This document shows, in pieces, positions 6,429 through 13,582 of a stretch of 17,622 bases of DNA. Origin of the DNA: Candidatus Hydrothermarchaeota archaeon (lineage in GTDB: Archaea > Hydrothermarchaeota > Hydrothermarchaeia > Hydrothermarchaeales > WAQR01); NCBI GenBank assembly GCA_015520145.1, contig WAQR01000102.1, positions 1-17,622 of the forward strand, in the 5' to 3' direction. How positions within the stretch are numbered: the first letter of the stretch is position 1; the number at the start of each line of letters is the position of its first letter. Made by a program: the position numbers and the translations under genes. The notes beneath the pieces are model-generated. The model ran no database searches. It had not been told where the DNA came from and saw only the letters and a program-made list of their open reading frames with translations.

Positions 6429-7325
6429 TCAGTCCACCTGGTTGAGCAGGACTCTAACCTCTACATCAGGCTCGATAGGATCATTTGAAAATATAGTAAC
6501 TGTCCTGATAGCAAAACCTAAACCTGCATCGCCCGGGTGAAATGTGGTGTTGTATTCCACAGTCAAAATCCCACTCTCGCCTGGAGACAGCGAGACTTCC
6601 CAGCCTTCCGGGACAGGTTCAACAGGCTCAACCATCCAATGACCAAACTTTGGGCTGTCCACGCCTCTAATTGTAAGGTATGCAGAAGTACAACCGCACG
6701 AGGTCTCAATTTTATTGATCACAAGTTTTGTATTGCCAGTATTTCTTATATTAAACGTGGTTTTTATAATCCCTGCTGAAGAGCTCACATTCCCAAGGTC
6801 AATCTCTCTTGGAGATATCTCCATTATTGGCCTATCTTTTGGTGCGTTTTCCATAAGATAGTTCCTGTACTCCTCCCTCGCAGACTCATTTCTAAAAGAG
6901 TTTACTCCATACTTTTTGACATACTGGTGTATTACCCTATCCCTGCCTATACCGCTGTCAATAAGGCCGTCTGCATAATTCTTCCGCTCCACAGCAAGAG
7001 GACAGCAGTTGGAATCAATCGGATTTCCGCAGCACGGACAGGCGAACATATCATAGATCTCATCGTAAGATACCGGTACATAGTTGACAGGTGCTACGTT
7101 CCCTGCTGAAACCGTACTTTCTTTTTTAGTAACAAAAGAATGTATGAAAATCCCGCTGACCGTTCCAAAAATAAAAAATCCTGCGACAATAAATATTAGA
7201 TAAATCTTCGTGAATTTGAAAATTTCCTGCTTACCTTCATCCATTCTAAATGCCTCTATAAATGCCTCTAAACTAATGGTATTAATTATATCTCTTTTAA
7301 AATCTTTGCCAGATTGTTTACCCAA
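6429..7325 (-). CDS. Membrane-anchored CcmH-like/DUF1573 domain protein
   Basis: A protein of 298 residues from TTG 7325 (271 from ATG 7244). In TTG numbering: a charged N-terminus, one TM helix at about 40-65 (KIYLIFIVAGFFIFGTVSGI), then an extracytoplasmic part. Residues 96-140 (CPCCGNPIDSNCC to VKKYG) line up by eye with the CcmH/NrfF thiol-redox domain of cytochrome c maturation: Cys-x2-Cys (C96, C99), a DSN segment, a conserved A..R, and a final KYG at nearly the same spacing. An extra CC pair (C107, C108) is present and the Arg usually before the first Cys is replaced by Ala. Residues about 168-298 form a DUF1573-type beta domain with the SCGC motif (C210, C212), which in this family follows the INKIETSCGCT strand. 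Role inferred: outward-facing redox or cytochrome/metal assembly factor. The start is ambiguous: ATG 7244 has GAGG 8 nt upstream, while TTG 7325 fits the TATA box at 7386-7394. Confidence 0.75.
   Translation of the reverse strand: MGKQSGKDFKRDIINTISLEAFIEAFRMDEGKQEIFKFTKIYLIFIVAGFFIFGTVSGIFIHSFVTKKESTVSAGNVAPVNYVPVSYDEIYDMFACPCCGNPIDSNCCPLAVERKNYADGLIDSGIGRDRVIHQYVKKYGVNSFRNESAREEYRNYLMENAPKDRPIMEISPREIDLGNVSSSAGIIKTTFNIRNTGNTKLVINKIETSCGCTSAYLTIRGVDSPKFGHWMVEPVEPVPEGWEVSLSPGESGILTVEYNTTFHPGDAGLGFAIRTVTIFSNDPIEPDVEVRVLLNQVD
7247..7270. repeat. Perfect 12-bp tandem repeat at the DUF1573-type gene start
   Basis: TAAATGCCTCTA occurs at 7247-7258 and 7259-7270. On the coding (minus) strand it duplicates an AGAGG ribosome-binding-like motif just upstream of ATG 7244 and, if translation starts at TTG 7325, encodes a repeated EAF segment in frame. 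Confidence 0.7.
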
Positions 7326-7345
7326 TTAAGCCCGAATCTATATCT

Positions 7346-7373
7346 CTCTATTGACACTCACTCTATTGACACT
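7346..7373. repeat. Direct repeat of 13 bp in the DUF1573-type gene leader
   Basis: CTCTATTGACACT occurs at 7346-7358 and 7361-7373 (period 15 bp), between the TATA-like box at 7386-7394 and TTG 7325. It overlaps the predicted transcription start and could be an operator or a slippage product. Confidence 0.6.
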
Positions 7374-7385
7374 ACTGGAAATCAA

Positions 7386-7394
7386 TTTAATAAA
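7386..7394 (-). promoter_or_regulatory. TATA-like box for the DUF1573-type gene
   Basis: The minus strand reads TTTATTAAA here, within TATTTATTAAATT. A start about 25 bp below would lie near 7362, giving a leader of about 37 nt to TTG 7325 or about 118 nt to ATG 7244. The box sits in the 104-nt gap after the methylthiotransferase gene, so the two genes need not be co-transcribed. Confidence 0.4.
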
Positions 7395-7429
7395 TATGGA
7401 AGATATCTTGAAGGAGTTTGAAACAGCCA

Positions 7430-8767
7430 TCAAAATTGTTCGCCAATTAAATATGTAGCAGTCGCCCCTGTTATTTTTACCCTGACAAATTTCCCATATC
7501 GCCCCTGGTCTAAGACAACCTGCCTGTAAGCACCGGTCCTGCCAAGCAGCGTCCCGTTTTTCCCGTTTTCAGTAATAAGCACCTTCACCACCCTCCCGAT
7601 AAACCGCTTATTGTTCTCAGCACCAATCTTTTGATGGAGTGCAGTAAGTTTCCTTGACCGCTCTTTTTTACACCTGTCAGGCATGTCTTTCAATTTCGCT
7701 GCAGGTGTGTTCGGGCGTTTGGAAAATCTTGTGATATTTATTATATCTGGCCTGACCTCTTCTATCAGATCCAACGTCTTTCTAAACGATTCTTCGTCCT
7801 CTGTCGGATAGCCGACGATTATATCTGTTGACAGTGTAAGGTCATTGAACCTCTCCTGGAAAGACCTGACAATCGCCCTGAAATCGTCTGCCGTATACCC
7901 TCGCCTCATATCTTCCAAAACCCTGTCGTCCCCGCTCTGGACAGGGACGTGCAGGAACTTGTAAATCTTTTCATTTCTAAAAGATTCCACCAGTTCATCG
8001 AGTATCTCGAGGACATACTTGGGGTTCATCAGCCCCACCCTCATCCTGAACTCACCCGGGATTTCAGAGATCTTTTCAAGCAGGCCCGGGAGTCTTGGAC
8101 TTAGACCAGCCCTGTCGATACCATAGACGCCTGTATCCTGGGCGGTCAGCCTGACCTCTCTAATACCGTGTCTCACACATCCTCTTACCTCCTCAATTAT
8201 AGCATCAGGCTCAAAACTCTTAAGCCTGCCCCTGACAAGCCGTGTTCCGCAATAACTGCATTTCCCAAGGCATCCGACAGCGATTGGTACAATTGCCGTT
8301 GTTTTATTTAACCTCTTTCTGAAACGGCGGGGGTCTACGTTTATTATATCCTGGCCTTCTATAGCATGACCTCTCTGACCCCTCCAACCCCCCCGACTCC
8401 TCTGACCCCTCTGACCCGGAAGAGGAGAGGATGACCGGACGTTTAATGCCGTGTCAATCGCCCTGTTTATCTGGAAGAGGTTTTTTGGCGTGATTACTGC
8501 GTCTGCCATAGAGTCCCTTACTGCGTTAGGGTTGATTCCTGGAAGGCATCCGGCAACGACGACTTTTTTGTTGTTTTCTCTAAGCCAGGAGACCCTCTTT
8601 AGGACCTTTCGTTCAGTGAACCCGATTACTCCACAGGAGTTGATGACAGCGACATCACAGTCTCTAGCATCGTCCACCAGCTCGTGCTCTTTTTCGATAA
8701 TCCCAATCATCACCCCTGTATCACCCTGGTTCATTGTACAGCCATAAGTCTCTATATACACCTTCAT
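7430..8767 (-). CDS. tRNA t6A37 methylthiotransferase (archaeal MtaB/CDKAL1 type)
   Basis: A radical SAM enzyme of 445 residues that adds a methylthio group to t6A at position 37 of ANN-decoding tRNAs, making ms2t6A. The N-terminal UPF0004 domain carries C10, C45 and C74 for the second Fe-S cluster; the radical SAM cluster is C166-x3-C170-x2-C173 in GCLGKCSYC; the core contains the conserved LHVPVQSGDD and DIIVGYPTEDEESF; the C-terminal TRAM domain spans about 380-445. RGRLKSFEPDAIIEEV after the SAM motif is typical of the archaeal/eukaryal branch. Between domains, residues about 112-138 form an Arg/Gly-rich linker (repeated GQRG) encoded by a short DNA repeat, longer than in usual members. 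ATG 8767 has GAGGT 5 nt upstream. It is divergent from sepS, another tRNA gene. Confidence 0.93.
   Translation of the reverse strand: MKVYIETYGCTMNQGDTGVMIGIIEKEHELVDDARDCDVAVINSCGVIGFTERKVLKRVSWLRENNKKVVVAGCLPGINPNAVRDSMADAVITPKNLFQINRAIDTALNVRSSSPLPGQRGQRSRGGWRGQRGHAIEGQDIINVDPRRFRKRLNKTTAIVPIAVGCLGKCSYCGTRLVRGRLKSFEPDAIIEEVRGCVRHGIREVRLTAQDTGVYGIDRAGLSPRLPGLLEKISEIPGEFRMRVGLMNPKYVLEILDELVESFRNEKIYKFLHVPVQSGDDRVLEDMRRGYTADDFRAIVRSFQERFNDLTLSTDIIVGYPTEDEESFRKTLDLIEEVRPDIINITRFSKRPNTPAAKLKDMPDRCKKERSRKLTALHQKIGAENNKRFIGRVVKVLITENGKNGTLLGRTGAYRQVVLDQGRYGKFVRVKITGATATYLIGEQF
8371..8417. repeat. C/T-rich repeat encoding an Arg/Gly linker inside the methylthiotransferase
   Basis: The unit TCTGACCCCT (+ strand) is found at 8374-8383 and 8401-8410, with a partial copy at 8410-8417 and degenerate versions between. 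It is translated on the minus strand as GQRGQRSRGGWRGQRG. Unit spacings of 9 and 27 bp keep the frame, as expected for an expansion by slippage in a tolerant linker. Confidence 0.75.
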
Positions 8768-8850
8768 TTTATACCTCGCTCATCCTCGTCCATATATCAT
8801 CTATCGTCCATACCATCCTTCACGCCTTGTTCCTGTTCGCTTACATCCCC

Positions 8851-8858
8851 TTAAATTT
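8851..8858 (-). promoter_or_regulatory. Possible TATA box for the methylthiotransferase gene
   Basis: The minus strand reads AAATTTAA in a mostly C/T-rich 155-bp divergent spacer. It would give a leader of about 60 nt, in keeping with the good ribosome binding site before ATG 8767. Another weak candidate is the ATATAT stretch near 8791-8798. Confidence 0.25.
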
Positions 8859-8890
8859 GGAACACGGGTTTTAATTTCTTTCGGAGAAAC

Positions 8891-8898
8891 ATTTATAA
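8891..8898 (+). promoter_or_regulatory. TATA box for sepS, implying a leaderless message
   Basis: TTTATAAT lies about 27 bp upstream of GTG 8923, the normal distance from TATA box to transcription start. Transcription would begin at or within a few bases of the start codon, and there is no ribosome binding site. This supports GTG 8923 as the true start. Confidence 0.6.
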
Positions 8899-8922
8899 TC
8901 TACCCGCGACTCCTTTTCATAA

Positions 8923-10560
8923 GTGATTAAATTGGGACTCTGGAACGCAAAAAAGATCCAAAAACAGGCTCAAAAAGACTTTGAGAAGACCTGGCTTGAT
9001 ACAAAAGACCTTGTCCTGAAAGGCGGACGGAAAGGCGAGAAGAGGGATTACAGAGATTATAAAAAGAGTAAAACTGCCGGGACAGCAGGGACAGGTGTTG
9101 CGCACATCATCCCTGACACGGTCAGCAGGCTCAGGGACGCCTATCTGGATATGGGTTTTAGTGAGGTCATAAACCCTATATTTATCGAAGATAAACAGGT
9201 GAAAAAACAGTTCGGCCCTGAAGCGGTAGCAGTCCTTGACAGGTGCTATTATCTCGGGGGCCTGCCAAGGCCGGATGTGGGTCTTGGCGATGACCGGATA
9301 AAAGAGATTGAGGGGATGGGAGTTAAAGTAGATAAAGCTAACAGAGACGGACTCCAGGACGTGCTTCACAGATACAAGAAAGGTGTGTTTGGAGGGGATG
9401 ACCTCATTTATAAAATCGGCGAGGTGCTGGACGTTGATACCTCTCTTGCAGTGAAGATACTGGATACCGTGTTCCCTGAATTCAAACGCCTTGAGCCCAG
9501 TGCCACAAAGATGACGCTCCGCTCACACATGACAAGCGGGTGGTTTCTGACACTTGCCGAGCTGATAAACAAAAAACCCCTGCCAATCAGGCTGTTCTCG
9601 ATTGACAGGTGTTTTAGGAGAGAGCAGAGCGAAGACGAGACGCATCTCAGGACACATTACTCGGCGTCCTGCGTTGTTGCAGCAGAGGATGCGAGCGTTG
9701 AGGAGGGGAAGGCGGTTGCAGAAGGGCTTCTGTCCAGGTTTGGATTTGAAAGGTTCAAGTTCCTTCCAGACGAGAAGAAGTCAAAATACTATACCCCGGA
9801 TACGCAGACCGAGGTCTATGCATACCACAATGACCTGGGTTTTGTTGAAGTTGCAACCTTTGGGGTTTACAGTCCTGTGGCACTGTCGCGTTACAAGATC
9901 GAATATCCTGTAATGAACCTCGGCCTTGGTGTGGAGAGGCTCTCTATGGTGCTCTACGGTTTTAAGGATGTAAGGGAGATGGTATATCCGCAATTTTATG
10001 GAAAATGGATACTTACTGATGAAGAACTTTCGAGGATGGTAAATATTGACAAAGTGCCTGCATCTGATAAAGGAAAGGCCATAGCCGGGATGATAGTAAG
10101 GATCGGGGAGAGATACAAAGACGAGCCGAGCCCCTGCGAGTTCCAGGTCTATTCGGGAGCGGTTCTCGGTAAAAAGGTCTGCATTAAGCTGATTGAACGG
10201 GAGGAGAAAACAAGGCTTTTAGGCCCTGCTGCCTTTAACGAGATCTTTGTTTATAATAATAATATCTATGGAATCCCGCCAGCCGGTTCAGGCGATATCA
10301 GGAAAGGAGGTGTCCCCTGCTCTATAAGATACATTGATGGGATTGCAAATCTTGCTGCTTATAAGATTGAGAAGGCAATAGAGGCGGATAAGCCTCTGGT
10401 GAGAATACGCGTCCCGATAGTGAGGAATGTGGCAGACATAAACGTTAAACTCGACGATGCTGCCAGGAGATATATAACCACATACAGCAAAAAGATAGAT
10501 GTCCGCGGCCCGGTGTTTATCACGGTAGAGGCACGGATCGGCAGTGAGGAGGATGAGTGA
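8923..10560 (+). CDS. sepS: O-phosphoseryl-tRNA(Cys) synthetase (SepRS)
   Basis: A class II aminoacyl-tRNA synthetase of 545 residues that charges tRNA(Cys) with O-phosphoserine; SepCysS then converts it to Cys-tRNA(Cys). This is the indirect cysteine route of methanogens, Archaeoglobus and relatives. Visible: the N-terminal KKIQKQAQKDFEKTW typical of SepRS; TKMTLRSHMTSGWF and the long, family-specific FSIDRCFRREQSEDETHLRTHYSAS containing motif 2 (R229-E234); motif 3 NLGLGVERLSMVLYG (R339); and the C-terminal region that forms the anticodon-binding part. Length matches the M. jannaschii enzyme (about 535). The start is GTG 8923, supported by the TATA spacing. It is transcribed alone and divergent from the methylthiotransferase. 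SepCysS is not in the window. This is the best lineage marker here. Confidence 0.97.
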   Translation: MIKLGLWNAKKIQKQAQKDFEKTWLDTKDLVLKGGRKGEKRDYRDYKKSKTAGTAGTGVAHIIPDTVSRLRDAYLDMGFSEVINPIFIEDKQVKKQFGPEAVAVLDRCYYLGGLPRPDVGLGDDRIKEIEGMGVKVDKANRDGLQDVLHRYKKGVFGGDDLIYKIGEVLDVDTSLAVKILDTVFPEFKRLEPSATKMTLRSHMTSGWFLTLAELINKKPLPIRLFSIDRCFRREQSEDETHLRTHYSASCVVAAEDASVEEGKAVAEGLLSRFGFERFKFLPDEKKSKYYTPDTQTEVYAYHNDLGFVEVATFGVYSPVALSRYKIEYPVMNLGLGVERLSMVLYGFKDVREMVYPQFYGKWILTDEELSRMVNIDKVPASDKGKAIAGMIVRIGERYKDEPSPCEFQVYSGAVLGKKVCIKLIEREEKTRLLGPAAFNEIFVYNNNIYGIPPAGSGDIRKGGVPCSIRYIDGIANLAAYKIEKAIEADKPLVRIRVPIVRNVADINVKLDDAARRYITTYSKKIDVRGPVFITVEARIGSEEDE

Positions 10561-10575
10561 AAGATACTCCAGGAT

Positions 10576-10594
10576 GATTAATCTCTGATTAATC
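10576..10594 (+). terminator. Possible sepS terminator hairpin
   Basis: GATTAATC occurs at 10576-10583 and 10587-10594; the sequence is self-complementary, so the copies can pair across a 3-nt loop, and TTTAT follows. It starts 16 nt after the sepS stop. The stem is A/T-rich and weak, and archaeal termination often needs only a T-run, so this is tentative. Confidence 0.35.
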
Positions 10595-10627
10595 TTTATC
10601 TTCAAAGAGTATATTTCTCTTAATTTT

Positions 10628-10652
10628 CATGATAGAACAATACTGTATCATG
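10628..10652. promoter_or_regulatory. Operator-like dyad upstream of asd
   Basis: CATGATA (10628-10634) and TATCATG (10646-10652) form a perfect 7-bp inverted repeat separated by 11 bp. It ends 8 bp before the TATA-like box of asd, a position where archaeal activators or repressors commonly bind. The binding protein is unknown. Confidence 0.45.
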
Positions 10653-10660
10653 GAATAACT

Positions 10661-10670
10661 TTTATAATAT
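10661..10670 (+). promoter_or_regulatory. TATA box for asd
   Basis: TTTATAATAT lies 23-32 bp upstream of ATG 10693 and only 2 bp before the alternative ATG 10672. Because transcription should start near 10690, ATG 10672 would lie outside the message. This decides for ATG 10693 and a nearly leaderless mRNA. Confidence 0.55.
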
Positions 10671-10692
10671 AATGACATCTATATCTGTTACC

Positions 10693-11748
10693 ATGGAAAC
10701 TATAAATGTCGCTGTACTCGGAGCTACCGGCATGGTAGGCCAGAGATTCATCCAGGGCCTGGTAGGTCATCCCTTCTTTGAGATATCTGATCTCACGGCA
10801 TCATCGAAGTCCGCGGGCAAACCCTACTCAAAAGCCACCCGGTGGTATCTCGACGAACATATCCCAGATGAAGTAAAAGATATTATCGTAAAAGACACGA
10901 AGCCTGAGAACGTGAAGGCAGACATAGTATTCTCAGCCCTGCCTTCAGGTATTGCAAAAGTGGTCGAGCCAGAGTTTGCAAAGTCCGGTGCAACGGTCGC
11001 TTCAAATGCGTCTGCATACAGGATGGCAGAGGATGTCCCGCTCCTGATACCCGAGGTCAACCCGGAGCATCTAGAGATGCTGGAAGTACAGAGAGAGAAC
11101 AGGGGATGGGACGGTGCGATAATCACCAACCCGAACTGTTCGACTGTGATGGCTGTCCTGCCGTTAAAACCGATTTATGACAATTTCGGTATCGAGCAGG
11201 TATTTGTCTCGACCATGCAGGCGGTTTCAGGCGCGGGTTATGCAGGTGTGCCGTCAATGGCAATCCTGGACAACCTCATCCCTTTCATAAATAAAGAAGA
11301 GGAGAAGGTCGAGATGGAGGGTTTGAAGATACTGGGCGAATTTGACGGCTCGAAGATAGTTCCGGCAGATTTTACCGTATCGGCATCGTGCAACAGGGTC
11401 GCGGTAATAGACGGCCACACAGAATCTGTATTCGTAAAGACGAGAGACGCATCTGATAGGGGTGGTATTGATATAAGAGCTGTAAAAAGAGTCATGAGAG
11501 AATTCAAGGCCATTCCGCAGGAACTTGGCCTGCCGACTGCACCGGAAAATCCTGTAATTGTAAGAGAGGAAGCAGATAGGCCACAGCCCAGGCTTGACAG
11601 GGGGACACAGAACGGCATGGCTGTAACTGTCGGCAGGGTCAGGGAAGACCCCATCCTGGATTTCAAGTTCACCTGCATGGGACATAATACCATCAGAGGG
11701 GCAGCAGGTGCCTCGATACTGAATGCCGAGCTCCTGGTGAAGATGTGA
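10693..11748 (+). CDS. asd: Aspartate-semialdehyde dehydrogenase, archaeal/fungal type
   Basis: A 351-residue cytosolic enzyme that reduces L-aspartyl-4-phosphate to L-aspartate 4-semialdehyde with NADPH; the product feeds threonine, methionine and lysine, and in many archaea the DKFP route to aromatics. Evidence: N-terminal Rossmann motif VAVLGATGMVGQRF, LTASSKSAGKPY for NADP binding, catalytic C149 in TNPNCST, SGAGYAGV, and the general base H242 in IDGHTESVF. The VLGATGMVGQRF and SAGKPY pattern is typical of the archaeal/fungal branch rather than the E. coli branch. Start ATG 10693 is preferred over ATG 10672 on the TATA position and because METINVAVLG begins the conserved part. The gene seems monocistronic, with its own dyad and TATA box; a separate TATA-like motif precedes the next gene. 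Confidence 0.95.
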   Translation: METINVAVLGATGMVGQRFIQGLVGHPFFEISDLTASSKSAGKPYSKATRWYLDEHIPDEVKDIIVKDTKPENVKADIVFSALPSGIAKVVEPEFAKSGATVASNASAYRMAEDVPLLIPEVNPEHLEMLEVQRENRGWDGAIITNPNCSTVMAVLPLKPIYDNFGIEQVFVSTMQAVSGAGYAGVPSMAILDNLIPFINKEEEKVEMEGLKILGEFDGSKIVPADFTVSASCNRVAVIDGHTESVFVKTRDASDRGGIDIRAVKRVMREFKAIPQELGLPTAPENPVIVREEADRPQPRLDRGTQNGMAVTVGRVREDPILDFKFTCMGHNTIRGAAGASILNAELLVKM

Positions 11749-11754
11749 AGGTAA

Positions 11755-11763
11755 TTTATAGTA
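11755..11763 (+). promoter_or_regulatory. TATA-like box before the surface-glycan cluster
   Basis: AATTTATAG, a few bases after the asd stop, would start transcription near 11785, leaving a leader of about 25 nt with AAGGA as ribosome binding site before ATG 11809. It suggests that the phosphodiesterase to deacetylase genes form a transcription unit separate from asd. Confidence 0.35.
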
Positions 11764-11808
11764 ATGTTTGAAAATGCAAAGGCTCTGTTTAAGTAAAGAA
11801 GGATTATA

Positions 11809-13332
11809 ATGCATAATGTGATAGTTCTTGGCCTTGATGGCGCACCCTGGAAACTCATCAAACCCTGGATAGAGGAAGGGAAACTTCCTTTTTTTAAAAA
11901 AGTCATCAAAAATGGCGTTTATGGTACTGTCAGGAGTACTATACCGCCATTGACATCACCTGCACTGCCATCATTATATACAGGTCTAAATCCTGGAAAA
12001 CTAGGTTTATTTGATTTCATGAAGGATGGTAGGGTCATTTCATCAAAAGATATACCTTCTCCAACTATCTGGGACTATCTAAATAAAGACGGTAAAAAAC
12101 CACTTATTTTCAATATGCCAATTACCTATCCTCCTGGAAGATCTGGGGGGGTCATTGTGTCGGGATACCCGATACCAGGTAGAAAGTCGGAATTCACCTA
12201 TCCTGAATCTATTAAAAGGGAATTTGATATCCCGATGGATCTGGTTGATATCAGAAGCAGTGATTTCCCTGATTACAATTATGAATACCTCATCAAAAAT
12301 CAGACAAAAATAACTAAATCGCGGTTTAACATTTTCAGGACAATATTGAAGAGGGAGAAGTTTGGTTTTGCGATGTTTTTTGTAAAAGGTACAGATATCC
12401 TACAGCATTATTTATGGAATTCTAAGAGATTTTTGGAAGATTATTACACATTCCTGGACAGAGAACTGGCAAAGATATGTGATGGTGTTCCAGACTGGAA
12501 TGTTTTTATTTTCTCTGACCACGGCTTTGAAACAGCACCTACCAGAAACTTCCACGTCAATACCTGGCTTCAAAAAGAGGGGTATTTGAAGATGAAAGGA
12601 GGAAAGATAGGTGGACAAATTATAGCTGCATTAATTTCATATGCCAGCAGGATAGTACCCCAAAAGGTTAAGTTGAGGGCTGTAAAAAATTCTATTACAA
12701 AAGGGAAAGAGGGAAAAACGAAACCCAGAACACTTCTGCCAGGGGTTGACTGGGAATCTACCACAGCTTACAAAGACCGGCTGGGCATAAGCATTAACAG
12801 AGAAGTCTGTCAGGAAAGATACGAAACCGTACGTGAAGAGATTATAAAAAAGCTGTTGAAATTGAAAGACAGGGACGGAAAAAATATCATCCAGGAAGCC
12901 TGGAAAAGAGAGGAGATATATTCAGGGCATTATGTGAAGGACGTACCGGATATAGTGATAGTAACTGACGGGGATTATTCTACTACACCCATACCGTCCA
13001 GGCATATTGTCAGCGGCAGGAAGAAGAGGGTAATTACAGGGGCTCATCACTCCGCACTTGAAGGCATATTCATTGCTTATGGGCCTGATATTAAAAGTGG
13101 AGAAAAGATTAACAGAATGAGTATCTTAGACATTGCACCAACAATCCTGCACATGTACGGGATACCCATTCCAAGAGATATGGACGGCAGGGTTCTAAAA
13201 GAGATATTCAAAGAGGGGAGCAGCCATGCAAGGAGGGAGGTTCTGTATGAAGATGAAGAAATTGATAGAGAAAAGGTTTTAATAGAAAGAGCAATTGATG
13301 AGATGATTGCAGATTTTAGAGGGATGGATTGA
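11809..13332 (+). CDS. AlkP-superfamily type I phosphodiesterase/phosphatase
   Basis: A 507-residue metal-dependent hydrolase of the type I phosphodiesterase/nucleotide pyrophosphatase family (alkaline phosphatase fold). Candidate ligands in order: D10 in LGLDGAPW; the nucleophile T49 in PPLTSPALPSLYTGLNPGKLGLFDF; D196 and H200 in TDILQHYLW; D237/H238 in FSDHGFE; H249 in NFHVNTWL; and H413/H414 in GAHHSALEGIF. This reproduces the two-metal site of the superfamily. There is no signal peptide or TM helix, so it is probably cytoplasmic. It heads a tight cluster with a small RHH protein (1-nt gap), a glycosyltransferase and a deacetylase. Close relatives often sit in archaeal glycan clusters, where a role on phosphodiester or nucleotide-activated sugars is suspected but not known. 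Start ATG 11809 has AAGGA just upstream. Confidence 0.9.
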   Translation: MHNVIVLGLDGAPWKLIKPWIEEGKLPFFKKVIKNGVYGTVRSTIPPLTSPALPSLYTGLNPGKLGLFDFMKDGRVISSKDIPSPTIWDYLNKDGKKPLIFNMPITYPPGRSGGVIVSGYPIPGRKSEFTYPESIKREFDIPMDLVDIRSSDFPDYNYEYLIKNQTKITKSRFNIFRTILKREKFGFAMFFVKGTDILQHYLWNSKRFLEDYYTFLDRELAKICDGVPDWNVFIFSDHGFETAPTRNFHVNTWLQKEGYLKMKGGKIGGQIIAALISYASRIVPQKVKLRAVKNSITKGKEGKTKPRTLLPGVDWESTTAYKDRLGISINREVCQERYETVREEIIKKLLKLKDRDGKNIIQEAWKREEIYSGHYVKDVPDIVIVTDGDYSTTPIPSRHIVSGRKKRVITGAHHSALEGIFIAYGPDIKSGEKINRMSILDIAPTILHMYGIPIPRDMDGRVLKEIFKEGSSHARREVLYEDEEIDREKVLIERAIDEMIADFRGMD

Positions 13333-13333
13333 A

Positions 13334-13573
13334 ATGAGTAAAGGTCTGTCAATACCTGACGAGATATATGAAAAGATTGCCAGGAGAGTCAAATCATCGA
13401 AGTTTGAGAGTGTGGATGAATATGTAGCCTATGTTTTAGAACAGCTGATAGAAAAGCTGGAGGGTGTGAAAGAGTGCGTGGATGAGAAAGGGGACGGAGA
13501 GGGCGGGGTTTACACCAGGGACGATGAGGAAGAGATAAAGAAAAGGCTAAAATCGCTTGGGTACTTGGAGTAA
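13334..13573 (+). CDS. Small ribbon-helix-helix (CopG-like) protein with an AlkP-type C-terminal tail
   Basis: A 79-residue acidic protein. Residues about 5-40 (LSIPDEIYEKIARRVKSSKF, then ESVDEYVAYVLEQLIEKL) fit a ribbon-helix-helix fold: a short strand followed by two helices, with the FESVDEYV pattern common in CopG-like proteins. The end, EEEIKKRLKSLGYLE, resembles the short helical tail with a terminal LGY that many AlkP-superfamily and sulfatase-type proteins carry. It begins 1 nt after the phosphodiesterase stop and GAGGG lies upstream, so it is co-translated with that enzyme. It may be a DNA-binding regulator of the cluster or a dimerising partner of the phosphodiesterase. ATG 13334 is chosen; the earlier in-frame ATG at 13307 would overlap the upstream gene by 26 nt. 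Confidence 0.8.
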   Translation: MSKGLSIPDEIYEKIARRVKSSKFESVDEYVAYVLEQLIEKLEGVKECVDEKGDGEGGVYTRDDEEEIKKRLKSLGYLE

Positions 13574-13582
13574 CCTGATACC

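Noticed and set aside
11238..11909. 223-codon minus-strand frame opposite asd and the phosphodiesterase start
   Set aside because: It is antisense to the conserved asd active-site half and has low-complexity Ser/Pro-rich composition typical of shadow frames.
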